Source: Periplaneta americana (taxonomy: Eukaryota > Arthropoda > Insecta > Blattodea > Blattidae). Taken from it: 64,000 nt of DNA. The position numbers and the translations under genes were made by a program. Under the pieces are notes generated by a model. The model had not been told where the DNA came from, did no database searches, and saw only the letters and a program-made list of their open reading frames with translations. The stretch covers positions 71,822,708 to 71,886,707 of the forward strand of contig NC_091120.1 of the NCBI RefSeq assembly GCF_040183065.1, in the 5' to 3' direction. Shown here in pieces: positions 1-12,576 of the stretch. Positions within the stretch are counted from its first letter, which is position 1. Each line of letters begins with the position of its first letter.

Positions 1-240
1 AGTCAGATACACTTTGCAGGAATATGAAATGTATAATATTGTCTTATTATTTTATGAACTCTGTAGCGCAATAAATCGTAAAACTGTGTTTCTTTAATCA
101 AGAATTATCTGCTGTTATTCCTTGAGTCACACTTTGCAGAAAAATGAAATGTGTAATATTTATCTTATTATTTTATGAAATTCTGTAGTTCAATAAATTG
201 TAAAACTATATTTCTTTAATCAAGAATTTTCTGCCGTGTT
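1..240. repeat. Two-copy tandem duplication, ~120-bp period
   Basis: The stretch from ACTTTGCAG at 11 is repeated from 131 with a few substitutions. Each copy contains an AATAAA and ends near TTTCTTTAATCAAGAAT. Its origin is not recognised. It may extend left of the window. Confidence 0.8.
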
Positions 241-479
241 CGACCATAAAATAAACATTTTTTGAAATGACTAAATAGCCAACGAACTTAGATTTCAAAC
301 TAGTACTGTTTCATCTTAACCAGCGCAGACTGGCTGCCGTGAATGCAAGTCACTCTACCTTATAATATGAGCAGGCTTTCTTGGGTCCCGCCTGGACTGA
401 ACTTATAAAACCCGGGCCGAATGGGTTCCGTCTTAAAAGTTAACTTGCTTTGTAGTGTCACCGGAACCCAAGCTTGACG

Positions 480-750
480 TCATGCAGTTACGGGCGTGAG
501 TATTGTCTGATTTGCCAGTATCTAATGCAGACGGCTGTCACACACTGGTTCCGATTCCAGGCGGCAGACTTCTACGACACAGGTATACAAAAGTTGATCC
601 TACGGTATGACAAATGTCTCATTTCCAGTAGGGAATATGCTGAAAAATACATAGTTCAACAATTGCTGTATCTGTTCCAACAAATCTTTCCCTGAAATTG
701 TATTTCTTTCTGTAAACGATCCCGGGGAGACTTATTTTTTACGGCCCTCG
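480..750 (+). pseudogene. Mariner transposase C-terminal fragment and right end
   Basis: The + strand reads QAADFYDTGIQKLILRYDKCL and then YAEKY, the C-terminal region of mariner transposases. A mariner-like terminus (ACGGCCCTCG followed by TA) closes it at 750. The 5' part is missing, so it is inactive. Bases 241-479 and 751-983 show nothing I can name. Confidence 0.65.
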
Positions 751-983
751 TAATTGTGTTCGAGTGGCCAAAATTCGTATAAGCAATTGTTTTGACATTA
801 TTAACATGGTGAAAGAAAAAAATAACTTTTTTATCTGTCCCCATTAGAATGTTTGCTTGTAAGACGAGACCGACTGCTGTGATGACCCTGATCAAGAAAA
901 AGTAAGTCGAGCAAAACGCTTAGGCCTATCTCTACTAACTCCAGGCAAAGTAATTATAGCAAGAGACATTAATGGAAGTAATA

Positions 984-1556
984 TTTACTACGTTTTCATG
1001 GAGTAGTCAAACCAATTTGAATACATTTACCGTACTGAATACGATCCTTCCGATCTCTGTTTCCATGTAGTTTTCGATACGTATTGAAAACTATTTGAAT
1101 ACGGAAGCGAAGTTTCGAAAGTAGCTATGTTAAAGCATGTTGATCACTCTATAGGCCTTAGCTATAAACAATGTTGCGTTTTCTTAATGAAGCGCAAGAA
1201 AACTTAATATTCTGGCTGTTAATGAAGAATGGTAATACTGGCTTTTAGAAAAAACACAAAATATTGTGTGTTACAACATGCCTTTTCAACATGCATAATT
1301 ACGCTCGCTGTTGGTAAACAGCTGACACATCAAACAAATGACGAATGTTCATGCGCTTAGTATATAGAGATCGTTTTGAATACGAAACCTGTTTGCATGT
1401 ACTGTATAACTCAATTCGTATTGAATGCGATACGATCCCATTTTTTAGGCGTATCGACCTTGACACTCAGATCGTTTTGAATCCCCGTTTTCATGGAAGT
1501 TTCAATACGGTAAACGTATTCAAATCGATTTGAATGCTCCATGAAAACGTAGTAAA
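984..1556. mobile_element. MITE-like element with 20-bp perfect inverted ends
   Basis: TTTACTACG...GGAG at 984-1003 is the exact reverse complement of 1537-1556, and the sub-terminal sequence is also partly mirrored. There is no supported coding. The target duplication is unclear. Bases 1557-2374 hold no recognised feature. Confidence 0.65.
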
Positions 1557-2374
1557 CAATAGTGTTGAGGAGGGGATATCTGGAGTCTCGTCTCTCAGGA
1601 TTTAGTTTCTACTTCTGACACTGAAAATGAAGATGAAGAAGAAGAAGATGATGAAAATGAAGGTGGCGAAATAGGCAAAGGAAAAGAGAAAAAAATATGG
1701 ACATGAAGATAATGAAAGAAATGAAGAACTAAATAAAAAATATTTTTTAAATGTAACATTCCCAACAAAAAAAAAACTAATCATATTTTATTAGCAGAAT
1801 TGACACTGTACATGATGACACATATGACTTTAAAAAAGTTTCTGAAAGGAAGGTTTAGTTTGTCTTTCCAGAAAATGAATACATGATATTGAGATAGAAA
1901 AACACAGATTGTGCGGAAGGTTGTATCAGAGCATGGAAGGCGTGGTACATAATATGTTTTCAATGACATTAATGATTATAACTTTGAGTTATAAGTCACA
2001 TTGTTTGAAAATCTATATGACTGAAGCTAGTTTAAGGTAGAAATTACATATGTCAATTGTTTATTAGAGATATTTTGAATAGAACCTGTGTTAAGAGAAT
2101 TAATGAGGGGATACTTTTACACATGTATAAGCTAATACATATTGCACGAGGTTAAACGTTAAAATGTATCAAAATTTGAAGTAATTTACTGATACTTTTT
2201 TAAAACTCAAAACAATGATCGGTTTCACCCACTGGCAGTCTGAATCCCATAGAATAAGGAAAATAAATATGTGACCGGATTCACCCTAACATATGAGATG
2301 AAACCGATCAACAATTAAGTTTTTAAAATTAGATTAGATTACAATAAAATTATAAACTAAAATTATGAACATAT

Positions 2375-2652
2375 TATCACAGTCTAGTATATACAGTCAC
2401 GAAACTTGAGTTGTTGAGGGTACTAGGACTAGACTGTGCCGGTACTATTTCGCATTGCCTGTGATGAGGTGATAGTAGCGATCCTAGTGGTTAGAAACTA
2501 TTTATGGATGCATATTCCCTACGTATTCAGCTTCGTGACTGTATATACTAGACTGTGATATTAGCGATCCTAGTGGTTAGCAACTATCTATGGATACATA
2601 TTTCCTGCGTATTGAGCTTCGTGACTGTATAGGCTATACTAGACGTGATATT
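2375..2652. mobile_element. Palindromic element with a partial tandem duplication of its right end
   Basis: A 29-bp inverted repeat pairs 2375-2403 with 2532-2560 exactly. The last ~88 bp of the right half is repeated in tandem (2561-2652) with divergence. It is non-coding. Nothing is recognised from 2653 to 3290. Confidence 0.65.
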
Positions 2653-3289
2653 ATCCTCAAGGTTCAATGAAACTAAATTCAAATTTACATTATGCTGTAA
2701 CAATTTTATATGGTATATATTTACAAAAGAATGACATTTTTTATCCGATTCACCCCACTTCACTACATATTTAAGATTTATCACACCTATGCTGTTCATG
2801 TAAGAAAAAGAATGGTTTAAGAATTCAATTTGAAAGGAATATCCTTTAAGGTTACCGCCACTGTATACACTATTAAGATGTCATTTATGTTTCTTGGGAC
2901 GGGTTCTAAGAAGAGACAAAATAAATGTACAGTTGCCAGCTGGAGAGAATGCAAGACTCAAGAATTCGATTCTTATCGGATCAAGATGCATGGACTACTG
3001 TGCGTTCAGAAAACACTAGCTGCAACATTAGTTATTTATTGGTTTATTAATACTAAGCTATACACTAGCCAAGATTATAGTGTCTGAAAAGTAAGATTGT
3101 GAATGACACTGCCCGAGCGAACATGTGAAAGCTTGAACTGTTCGACAGAGAACGACGATCACTGCTACGCCGGATTAATGAATGTAATCAGGTTTGAGGT
3201 AGACGTTGAATACCTTCTGTAACCTGTCTGCAAGGGTACTTGAAGAAAAAAAACGAATAATTATTTATTGTAAATGTTACTAAAACTCG

Positions 3290-4799
3290 TGAAGAATGGG
3301 TAGAACGGAAAATAATTGAGGCGGTAGCCGGAAAAGGGGCCCATGAGTCTATAGGCCCTTTTTCGGGAGAATGTTTAATTCGATTCTCCGTGTTAAAATC
3401 TACTTGCTTACATAGTTTCGTTTCAATATCTTGTAAACAGAGGGCAGGATAGCTAATTGAATGAACCCATGCACTCTTACGTGGGACGCAGCAAACATCA
3501 GCTTTAGGCAGGCACTGCAAGCAGTATAATTGTGTTGTGTGTAGCAGTTGTATTCTGTGTGCGATCTGAATTGTTTCAGAATGGAAAGAAATGAACATAA
3601 ACGAAAAAAGAGGAGAGAGGACATGAAAATGAACTTAAAACGAGAAGACAGAAAAATGAATAAACAACATGATATTACGTATGTAACTTCGAAAGGTGCT
3701 ATTGTTGAAGGTACGCTTTTGCACCAGTTATCTCTGCTGCCAGAAGGAATGTTTCTCCAAAATCACTGCTGATGGACGGGAAGATCTCTTCGAAATATTT
3801 TCAATGGGCAAACAAAGTTATTGCAGGATGCTACAGTGGCAGGCTTGTTATCAAAAAAATCTCCTAGTCGTAAATGTAACTTAAAATCCAAAAGTAAGTC
3901 ATGAAAATACATGGACATATTCTCTGCGTCGAAGTGGTGTTCAGCAATTCTGCCAAAAGACAGAGTAATACAAGGGAAAATATTAAAAGGTGAACAATTT
4001 GAGGAAAAAAGGGGTTCTCATGAAAACAGACCATATAAAATGAACAACAATATAATGGGATTTACTGCTGTCCATCTACAATCGATTCAACATAGCAAGA
4101 TCTACTATAGTCCACTAACCCAAACCTAAATATCAAGATTCTCTTTGGGTTATTCTGTGATTATTACAAAGAAAAGATTGGTGAAAAACTGAATGTGAAG
4201 TACAAAACATATTTCAAATATTTCAAACAGTTGGCTTGACATCATTGAAGACAGCAAAGTTGGATTGGGAGAAAACATCAATGAAGATGATTCTCAAAGG
4301 GAGTGTGAGTCCATCCAGAATGTGCACTCAAGTGTAAACTGCACTGTGTGTGAATCCATTCTAGATTAATATTAAAAAACCTGTAATCTGTATTCTGTAC
4401 CCAATAGATATTCTTGGTTCTTAAGTATTCGGTACAATTTATGTTGTAACTATGAGGCATATGTAAGAAATATAATTTTACTAAATTGATTATGAAATTG
4501 TAAACCACTGTAATGTGCGCCGTTCAATGCTGATATTAAATTTCTGCTAAAATATAATCATATTGAAAGTATTTTTATAAAATAAACTTGTTCTCTGTAA
4601 AAAGGGCCTATAAAATTGTTCAATAAAATATATTCTTTTATTAACACTATCAAAGTCTGAATGCATTATTTAACAAAAACTTGTAGACAAATATTATTTT
4701 AACAGTATGAAAAATGTTATCTTGATAAAAGTGCATCCAAATCGCAATGACATACAAATAAATCTTTCAATCATTGGTTTCTCGAAACATGACTTTTGC
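3290..4799. other. Unassigned region with a short SINE-tail match
   Basis: Bases about 3318-3352 resemble, in inverse orientation, the 3' part of the SINE at 4800-5064 (AATTGAGGCGGTAG). The rest to 4799 is AT-rich. Short open stretches around 3550-4130 look like weak decayed coding but match nothing I can name with confidence. Confidence 0.35.
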
Positions 4800-5064
4800 T
4801 TATGGGCTCTTTTTCCGACTACCGCCTCAATTCTCTCCGGCCCCTGGATTCGAACCCGGGTTTTCAACTCTACGTGCTGACGCTTTATCCATTAAACCAC
4901 ACCGGATTCAAATTCCGATGTCAGATTAAGTTCTACCTCTCTGTTCCCCTTCGGTGGTCTACCCTCACGTACTGTATCAAAGAATACGTGACAGTGGCAC
5001 AATGCCCAACACTGTGTACAGAGGTGTACTCATTAGGAGTGACTAGCGTAGGAGAGAATTTTTC
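4800..5064 (-). mobile_element. tRNA-derived SINE
   Basis: On the - strand a tRNA-like segment with a B box (GGTTCGAATCC) and an A-box-like TGGTTTAATGG lies in the middle of the unit. It is flanked 5' by a leader starting GTCACTCC and 3' by the tail matched at 3318-3352. Target duplications were not identified. Bases 5065-5479 hold nothing recognised. Confidence 0.55.
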
Positions 5065-5479
5065 TCCGTTCTACTTCTTCATCATATGGTAATGCATAGA
5101 CTTAGAAACTTAGTACCCGAAAAAAAAAACAGTTAACTATCAAAAGGATAATATAGACAGTGAATTCAGAGGTCGTCAGAGCCAGTGAGTGGACGGGTGG
5201 AGGTTGAAAGGGCAGGCACTTAGTTTGACAACAAAAACAATACTTAGATTGTACACTCCAGCAAATAATATATTGGTGATTTTGATTTACCTTATTTTTA
5301 AAACAAATTACAATGCTTGAATATTTTATGTAGGCTACAATGTATACACTATATACAACATGAGGTGAAGAACATACCTGATACACAATGTATAGCATAA
5401 AATATGCATATTATAATATATTAACACTAGTTTATTTTCATTTTTCTTTTCTTAATTTATGTTTACAACGTTACAATGA

Positions 5480-6036
5480 ACCACAACAGTCATTCTATGT
5501 GTGCCAAATGTCAGTTTTCTCCTCTTTTCTGTAAAACAATTTTTGTACTGCGAAAAACTCCGCTTAACATCACACACGTGATTGGAGCAAAACGAAAATA
5601 CCGTATATTATTGATGTTTATGTGAGATATTTTAAATCCACTTTTATCAAAAAGCATGTTTCTTATTCCACATAAATGTAAATAGTCACTGTTTTGTGAA
5701 AGAATTTTATTTAATTTCCGTTTTACTGGTTCGATAAGTGATGTTTTTTGGTGACTTGTTGATATTTTTGGCCAGTTCATCGAGCAGAGTCGTGAGATTC
5801 ATCTACAGATATCCGTATTTTGTTCTCTGCCACGACTTGCCTTATTTTGTACAATGTACTATCATAGCATATTTTTAAATAGCTATTTCTTAAATTGGCA
5901 TCAGACGGGAGTTTTCTATAAGTATATTTCTCCATGAAAGCTTTGAAGTAGGGACTGTTTACTTTATTGAAAGGGATATTAGCAGCTACCATCATTTCAA
6001 CGAGATCAAGAAAAAATTGTGATTATTTGAAACTGG
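5480..6036 (-). pseudogene. hAT-type transposase remnant (CGGBP1-like family)
   Basis: On the - strand, FLDLVEMMVAANIPFNKV, YFKAFMEKYT and IRISVDESHD are followed by a segment with LLEPVK-like and SQNSDYLHLCGIRNMLF text, and then a hAT dimerisation-type tail (DVKRSFSQYKN) in another frame. The order fits hAT/CGGBP1-like transposases as I remember them. Frame changes show it is dead. The SINE at 6046-6298 is inserted at its 5' side. Confidence 0.55.
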
Positions 6037-6045
6037 TGCAGAAAC

Positions 6046-6298
6046 TTTTTTTATTGGGTTATTTTACGACGCTGTATCAACATCTAGGTTATTTAGCGTC
6101 TGAATGAAATGAAGGTGATAATGCCGGTGAAATGAGTCCGGGGTCCAGCACCGAAAGTTACCCAGCATTTGCTCGTATTGGGTTGAGGGAAAACCCCGGA
6201 AAAAACCTCAACCAGGTAACTTTCCCCAACCGGGATTCGAACCCGGGCCACCTGGTTTCACGGCCAGACTCGCTGACCGTTACTCCACAGGTGTGGAC
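6046..6298 (-). mobile_element. tRNA-derived SINE with 10-bp target duplication
   Basis: GTGCAGAAAC occurs at 6036-6045 and 6299-6308. On the - strand the element starts with a tRNA head (B box GGTTCGAATCC) and continues through ACCTGGTTGAGG and ATGAGTCCGGGG-complement text to an A-rich tail. It is the same family as 19558-19822. Confidence 0.88.
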
Positions 6299-6308
6299 GT
6301 GCAGAAAC

Positions 6309-7317
6309 TAACGATAACTCCTCTTTTAAATGTTCTGAAGGAACTTTAAGATTTTACGCATATTTTTTGCTGTTACAATGATGTCTTATGAATGGGCGTT
6401 TATCCCCTCGTACTCCAGCATCACATGTGATGATGTGCCCATTTAACCGAGTGACGCGGAACTCTAATCAGCAGGCCTGTCCAACAAGCGTCAGGGTAGC
6501 TGTGACGCTGCGATTCTGCCACCAGCCAAACTAATGCTCTGGACGTAGTTAACCTGAATCAGCGGTATTCTACACGTTCGGGTATCAAATTTCTAAATCT
6601 GGATGCAGAATTCCTGCAGAGAAATATCATATGTACTTCGTTCGGTACATCATCTTAATATATAAAAGTGAATGTGGGTGGGTATGTATGTATGTATGTA
6701 TGTATGTATGTATGTATGTATGTATGTATGTATGTATGTATGTATGTATGTATGTATGTATGTTCTCTATACAAATCTACACGCTTTGACCGATGTGTCA
6801 AAGTTTGCACTTTTAACTTTCATAACCAAGAGAAAACCATAGGCTACATTAAAATTGCACGCCTCGTCCAAAAACACTGAATTCGTCCTCTAAAGTCTTA
6901 TTTTGTGTACTTGATACATAAATAGCTATTATAGGCCTAATCCTTGTGACTGAATATCTAAATCCTGTTCATTGTTTATAAGTGAAAAACGTGTGATTCT
7001 TGTCAGGGATCTCACTAAGCCAATGTCAGATATTTTGGTAATTATTCACGTTTTGCTCCCATTTATCAACCTGCTAAGGTTTCGTTAATTTGAGATGAGT
7101 TTCTTAAGAGATGTGCAACAGTTATAAGTAACCTTAATAAAGTCCGATATTTCCATTTATACATCTTTCTGAAATCTGAACACATGACGTAAGCTTTGCT
7201 TGTTAGGAACGTAATCATTTCCAAAAAGAGATAATTATAATAATTTCGATGTTATGTATACATAGGCCTAGCTACGTTTTGAATGTATTTGCTGTGTGTT
7301 CTAGATTAAAATAAATA
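6309..7317. other. No gene; contains a (TATG)n microsatellite
   Basis: A (TATG)n run of about 20 units fills 6682-6762. Elsewhere in this stretch I see no gene or recognised repeat. Confidence 0.7.
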
Positions 7318-8807
7318 CAGGGTGTTTAAAAAATACGGGGCATAATTTCAGGTATGTATTTCCCACATGTAGACAAAATAGTTCATTACAACATGTGTCC
7401 GGAAATGCTTCATTTCCGAGTTATGGCCTTCACAACATTGAAATTCACCGGAACGTTTTTCTTTCCGCAGGTCGTTGTCATTACAGAAGATGTTCAAAAT
7501 GTCCACCTCCTGCTTGAATACAGACCTCACATCGATGTCTCATTGACCTGCGAACACGATCCCAAACTCCAGGAGTATTGCGTATATCCTCAGAACATGC
7601 CACCATTCGATTCCGAAGGGATTCCAAATCAGGCACCGGAGACGAATAAACCAATGATTTTAAATGGCCCCACAAGTTAGTAATCGAGAGGGTTCAGATC
7701 AGGTGAGCGTGGAGGCCAAGAAATTGGGCCACCTCTACCTATCCATCGATCAGGAAACCTTCGATCCAAGTACCGGTGAGCCGTACGACTAAAGTGTGCA
7801 GGAGCGCCATCATGCAAGAAGTGAATGTGTTGACGATTGATTAGTGGAGTGTCTTCTAAAACATAATGTATGGTGTTTTCCAGAAAGTTTGTGTACGCCT
7901 GCCCCGTAAGTCTGTTTACAAATACATGGGGCCCAACTAATCGATCACCAATGATACCGGCCCACATGTTGAGGGAGAACCGCACCTGGTGATGAGATGG
8001 AACAGTTGCACGTGGGTTTTCATACGCCCGCCCATACATGCCGATTGTGGAAATTTGTTATGCCATCTCGTGTGAACTGTGCTTCATCTGTTAATAATAC
8101 TAAGGCAGGAAAGTTCGGATTTACGCCACACTGCTGCAAGAACCACTGACAGAACCTAACTCGTGCAGGATAATCTGCTGGTGACAGGGCCTGTACACGT
8201 TGTAAATGATAAGGATACAATTGATACTCTTTCAACAGTCTCCAGACAGTCGTATGAGGAACATTGACTTGCAACGCTACCCTTCGTGTGCTGATAGAAG
8301 GAGTCATGTTCACAGCCTTCAGAATCTCTTCCTGTACTTCTGGAGTTGCAGATCTTGGTCGTCCCCTTCCCAAACCAGGAGAGTTAAATTTTCCATACTC
8401 GCACAGACGGTAATGGAGACGTACAAATGTCTTCCGATCTGGACATTGTCGCAATGGGTACCTCTCCTGGTACAAACGACGAGCCAGTGCAGCATTGCCG
8501 TCCGCCTTACCGTACATGAAGTGTATCTCTGCCAGCTCTTGATTTGAATATATGTCGCACAGTCTAACGCCTACACAACACTGAATGTAACCTTCGCCTC
8601 GGAATGAACTGTCAGAGTGCCCTCTTAATGTCTCCTTTGACGGCAACGACCTGCGGAAAGAAAAACGTTCCGGTGAATTTCAATGTTGTGAAGGCCAAAA
8701 CTCGGAAATAAAGCATTTCCGGACACATGTTGTAATGAACTATTTTGAATGTCTACATGTTGGAAATACATACCTGAAATTATGCCCCGTATTTCTGAAA
8801 CACTCTG
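7318..8807 (-). mobile_element. Tc1/mariner (IS630)-superfamily DNA transposon, 1490 bp, long inverted ends
   Basis: The element is flanked by TA at 7316-7317 and 8808-8809. It has ~160-bp terminal inverted repeats (7318-7477 and 8644-8807) starting CAGGGTGTTT and CAGAGTGTTT. It encodes a transposase on the - strand. The ends remain very similar, suggesting modest age. Confidence 0.92.
7481..8646 (-). pseudogene. Broken IS630/mariner-type transposase with DUF4817-like N-terminus
   Basis: Reading 8646 to 7481, it has an N-terminal helix-turn-helix region of DUF4817 type (SNQELAEIHFMYGKADGN), a linker with GRGRPRSATPEV, and then the DDE catalytic core: D in LLTDEAQF, D in HDGAPAHF and D in RSPDLNPLDY. 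Thirty-six residues separate the second and third D. The frame shifts twice, once just after HVWA (near 8025-8040) and once just after NPLDY (near 7676), so the protein is not made. Otherwise the three segments run in order to the C-terminal GGGHFEHLL. It lies wholly inside the inverted ends. Confidence 0.88.
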
Positions 8808-8936
8808 TATATTAAGATTTCAGCTCTTTTGAAGAAAGTAAAATCTGATTATCACCAAAGCATACCACTCAAATTTATATTACTGTTGAAGAATTACCCC
8901 ACCATGAAATCCCTGTCTCCACTTTCAATTTAGGTC

Positions 8937-9365
8937 TATGACTGAACTGGCTCAAGTGCTAACGCTCTTGTCTTCTACCCAGGCGGCTCGGGTTTAATTC
9001 CCGGCCAGGTCGTGATTAAAATTGTCGTGGACAAAGCAGACGCTGGAGAGAACACTTTCTACCTCCCCTCATTTCATTTATCATCCGCAATAGTAAAAAT
9101 AGGCTGGGGTGAAGTCATGAGGGTAGTACGGGTTTCTGATACTAATACAGGAATTCCGAGCCCTTGGGGCTTATCAAGCTACTCGTATGAGGACGTGACA
9201 TACCTCTATCAGGGGCTGATGCAGAATGGTCCACTTGTCAGCCGACGATGACAGGAAGGGTTTGGGGCTCCGGGCAATTGGGCTTATCAGGCTACTCGTC
9301 CGCGAAACGGGACCTGGCTCTATCAGAGGCTGAGGCACGATGGCCCACTTGTCAGCATCGAATTC
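8937..9365 (+). mobile_element. SINE-like repeat with partially duplicated 3' segment
   Basis: A tRNA-like head at about 8945-9012 (B-box-like GGGTTTAATTCCC) leads into a long tail. The segment around 9158-9243 (TTATCA, CTACTCG, CCACTTGTCAGC) recurs about 113 bp later, at 9270-9356. It ends about 190 bp before the TATA box of gene 1. Bases 9366-9556 hold nothing recognised. Confidence 0.55.
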
Positions 9366-9556
9366 ACGAATGCCACCCAGGCCACCTGTCATACTTGGAC
9401 AATCATCGCATATAAGGGCGCACAATGGACCAAACCATCCCAGTCCAGCCCTGGTAAAGCCAAGCCAAGTGTGACTGAACTGGACTTGGCTCCCTGTGTA
9501 TCGCATAATTACTGGACCACGTCCGACCTTGACACAAGTTGACCTTGAAAATGCTT

Positions 9557-9564
9557 TATATAAA
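9557..9564 (+). promoter_or_regulatory. TATA box of gene 1
   Basis: An exact TATATAAA lies 37 bases before the ATG. Initiation about 30 bases downstream would give a 5' untranslated leader of only some 10-15 nt, unusually short. The true start site is not fixed by the sequence. Confidence 0.55.
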
Positions 9565-9600
9565 CATAGTGTACCCGCGACCACACACCACTCTTCAAAC

Positions 9601-9801
9601 ATGTCAGGGTCGCATTGGATCGCAGCACAGTTTCTGCTGATATGCTGTCTCTGGACAGCACACTGCAGTTATGGACCCACCGTGTACATCGAGCAGGGGG
9701 CGCTGGAGGGCACCCTCATGACGTCACGCTATGGACGCACTTACTGCGCCTTTCAAGGAGTACCCTACGCACAACCTCCTGTTGGGGAACTCAGATTCAA
9801 G
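9601..9801 (+). CDS. Gene 1 exon 1: signal peptide and N-terminal strand region
   Basis: Sixty-seven codons, ending in phase 0 before GTATAT. The ATG has A at -3. Residues 1 to about 23 are a hydrophobic signal peptide ending near [18 protein letters not shown] and the family signature [16 protein letters not shown] follow. The start is supported by the same 67-codon length in the paralogue's exon 1 at 47475. An in-frame ATG at 9496 lies upstream of the TATA box and would precede the signal peptide, so it was not chosen. Confidence 0.93.
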
Positions 9802-12053
9802 GTATATGCATTGAAATGATTCATCCTTAGTTGGATAGTCGTTCTAACCAGTCGAGGGCGATGGATTTTTAAGCAACAATAAAAGACCTTAGAATGGCTC
9901 ACTTCGGGAGGAAAATAAAACTAATTAAATGTCTGGTATACAACAACCATTACAATATACATAACGCTCTTCAAGCAACTTAGTTCATACGTCTCATCTT
10001 TTTCTTGGTTACAATATTTTGTCTGAGAGCATGTAGTATTTCACTTATCATAAACAGCAGCGATTGAGTCAACATTATCAACAACTAGACAACGCTGCGT
10101 AAGCGCGAATGACTCATGTTCTGGGCGGCTGAAAAGCAGCAACCTCAATGAATTAATAGTAAGTCGCATGAAATCAAGATTTTTACATTATCATTAAACA
10201 TCACTTTCGCAACACAAAAATCAATTATGCATATCCATTTTCTGAACCATCAATGTACTATTTTTTTTTTTTTCAATTTATAAAACACATTTTTTGTAAA
10301 TTTTGAAACATGTTGTTCGTTTAGTCAACTGTCCGAAGACAGATTTGAACCTCATAAGTAACACCAATAAGGAATCTCTCATGAGGCAACTATACCAGAA
10401 GATGGGGTAGGGTGGCCAGTTCCGTTCCCCCTCCAATGCATACATCGCCCATCAGCTACATATTACACTAATGAGACTTCAGATGCATACAAACAATTAT
10501 TGTTCTTCCTCTGACACATATCGTCAAGTGAAATGTAGTGCCTGAATTCAAAAATGGAAAAATAAGTACATAGTGCCATTTCAGAAAATGGACTCGCATG
10601 TCACGTTACAGAAGGCAACTTTGTTCATTAAGTTTTGTCACAAATATATACTAAAAATATTCTATATAATATATATACATAATTACACATATACAAAACA
10701 AAATAATTGTTTCATGCGTTTCAATCATTTTTTAAACTTCTATCTTGTCACAACTAGAAAATGTCCGCTAGAGATTTCTGTCATCAGCTTAAAAACAATG
10801 GCAACACCAGAAAGACGAAAAGAGCGAAAGAGAAACTAGTAGAACTAGAAAACAGTTTTACGAAAACAAGTCTTTTTAAACGAATATTTCCCTGGACCAA
10901 AAATACTACACAAGACGAGTAGAAAGGGAAAACAGTTTTAAGAAAAACTTTTATTTTTCCTGGATTGAATGCAATACAAATGGAGTAAAAATTCGAGGAA
11001 TGCGTTTCTTACAAGTACATTTATTATTGTGTCTGCTTTTGAACATCTTTTAAGGGTTCTGAGAAAACAGCTGCACTGAAGTCAAATGTTTATCAATCAA
11101 TTATTCACTAAAATGTTAACGTGAGCTCATGTTTATGAGTGCACATGCGCATTATAACCAACGATAACCAGAAAAGCGGCACTAGCGACGCCTTATAATT
11201 GACAATTTAATCAAATAATGCACTTTTTAAAGTGGAACGATTAAGTAGGAACCCGTTCAGTAACAATGTCCGTTACCATCTCTGTAATACTGTACGCGCA
11301 TCTTGCTCTTTAGCAGAAGTAGAGTACGCCAATGCAATCCATAACATGCAAAATGATCATTAATTTATGTCATACACTTTATATCCTACAAACATACAAA
11401 CCTATACAATTACACAACAACCGACCACTTAAGATTTCCTAGCAATTATAGGGACTCTACAATACCATTTTTTATCATCTGTGACTTCCGAAATTATAGA
11501 CCCAACTACAATCATTCTGTGATAGCGTTGATAAATATCTTGCATAAACAAACACTAAAAATTTGACATAGGTGTATGGCACTATTGCAAATCAGTTACA
11601 GATTCATGAAATAGCCTATATGGGAACGAAAACTTACTTCCAAACGGCGACGTGATGTATTCCAGGAACCAGCACCACCGCTGCCTTGGAAGGGTGTGTG
11701 GAACGCAACGGAGACGGGCAGCATGTGTCTGCAGTGGACCCGTGTACATCCGCCCAACTACGGCAAGCAGCACCCTCTTATTGGCGACGAGAACTGCCTC
11801 TTCGTCAACGTCTATACGCCCAAGGTAACACTAATCTCCTACAACAGCGGTGACCAAAACTCGAACGGTAGTGATTATACGCGAGAGACAGTCTATGAAG
11901 TAAAGAAACGGGGAGAGGTATTTGGATGAAAACTGCAACCAGTGCTGGTTCGTGCACTAACATTGAGTTCTTCATCAACCCGCTAATAAAAATCGCAAGT
12001 TTTGCTGTATCAGTAATGTCACTACTATCACCAAGAGGCACTAAATATATACA

Positions 12054-12102
<49 letters not shown>

Positions 12103-12450
12103 TTTTCTTGCTTTTTTTCTTTTAAATATCCCTCATCAACACAATCAGAAATCTCCTGAATTCTCTTCTGGATATTTAGTCGAGAAAGCGCAATTTTTCA
12201 AAATTAATTAACAACTTTCATTGGACAAATTATTTCAGCCATCTTGATCATTACGCTTTTAAAAACGTCTCCTCCGTTGCAAGCTTAAGAGAAAGAACTA
12301 TTTCGTTCGCCACTAGATAGCTGGCTTCCTTACATTCTATTTATGCAATCTTTCTCTTCATGACGATGATTTATGGCTGATTTCAGTTCTTGGAGTTTAA
12401 TAGCTCACTTCATTACCACACTAGCACGTAATATTCAATCAGTTTCTCTA

Positions 12451-12501
<51 letters not shown>

Positions 12502-12542
12502 CATTATTACTGCTGCTACTGATAAAGCTATCAGTATTATTC

Positions 12543-12576
<34 letters not shown>

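Noticed and set aside
3548-4129. Possible decayed transposon gene with a CCQKECF motif
   Set aside because: The phrase recalls a repetitive arthropod gene family, but the surrounding text is too weak to support a call.
6668-6880. Frame with a repeated MYVC motif
   Set aside because: It comes from the (TATG)n microsatellite.
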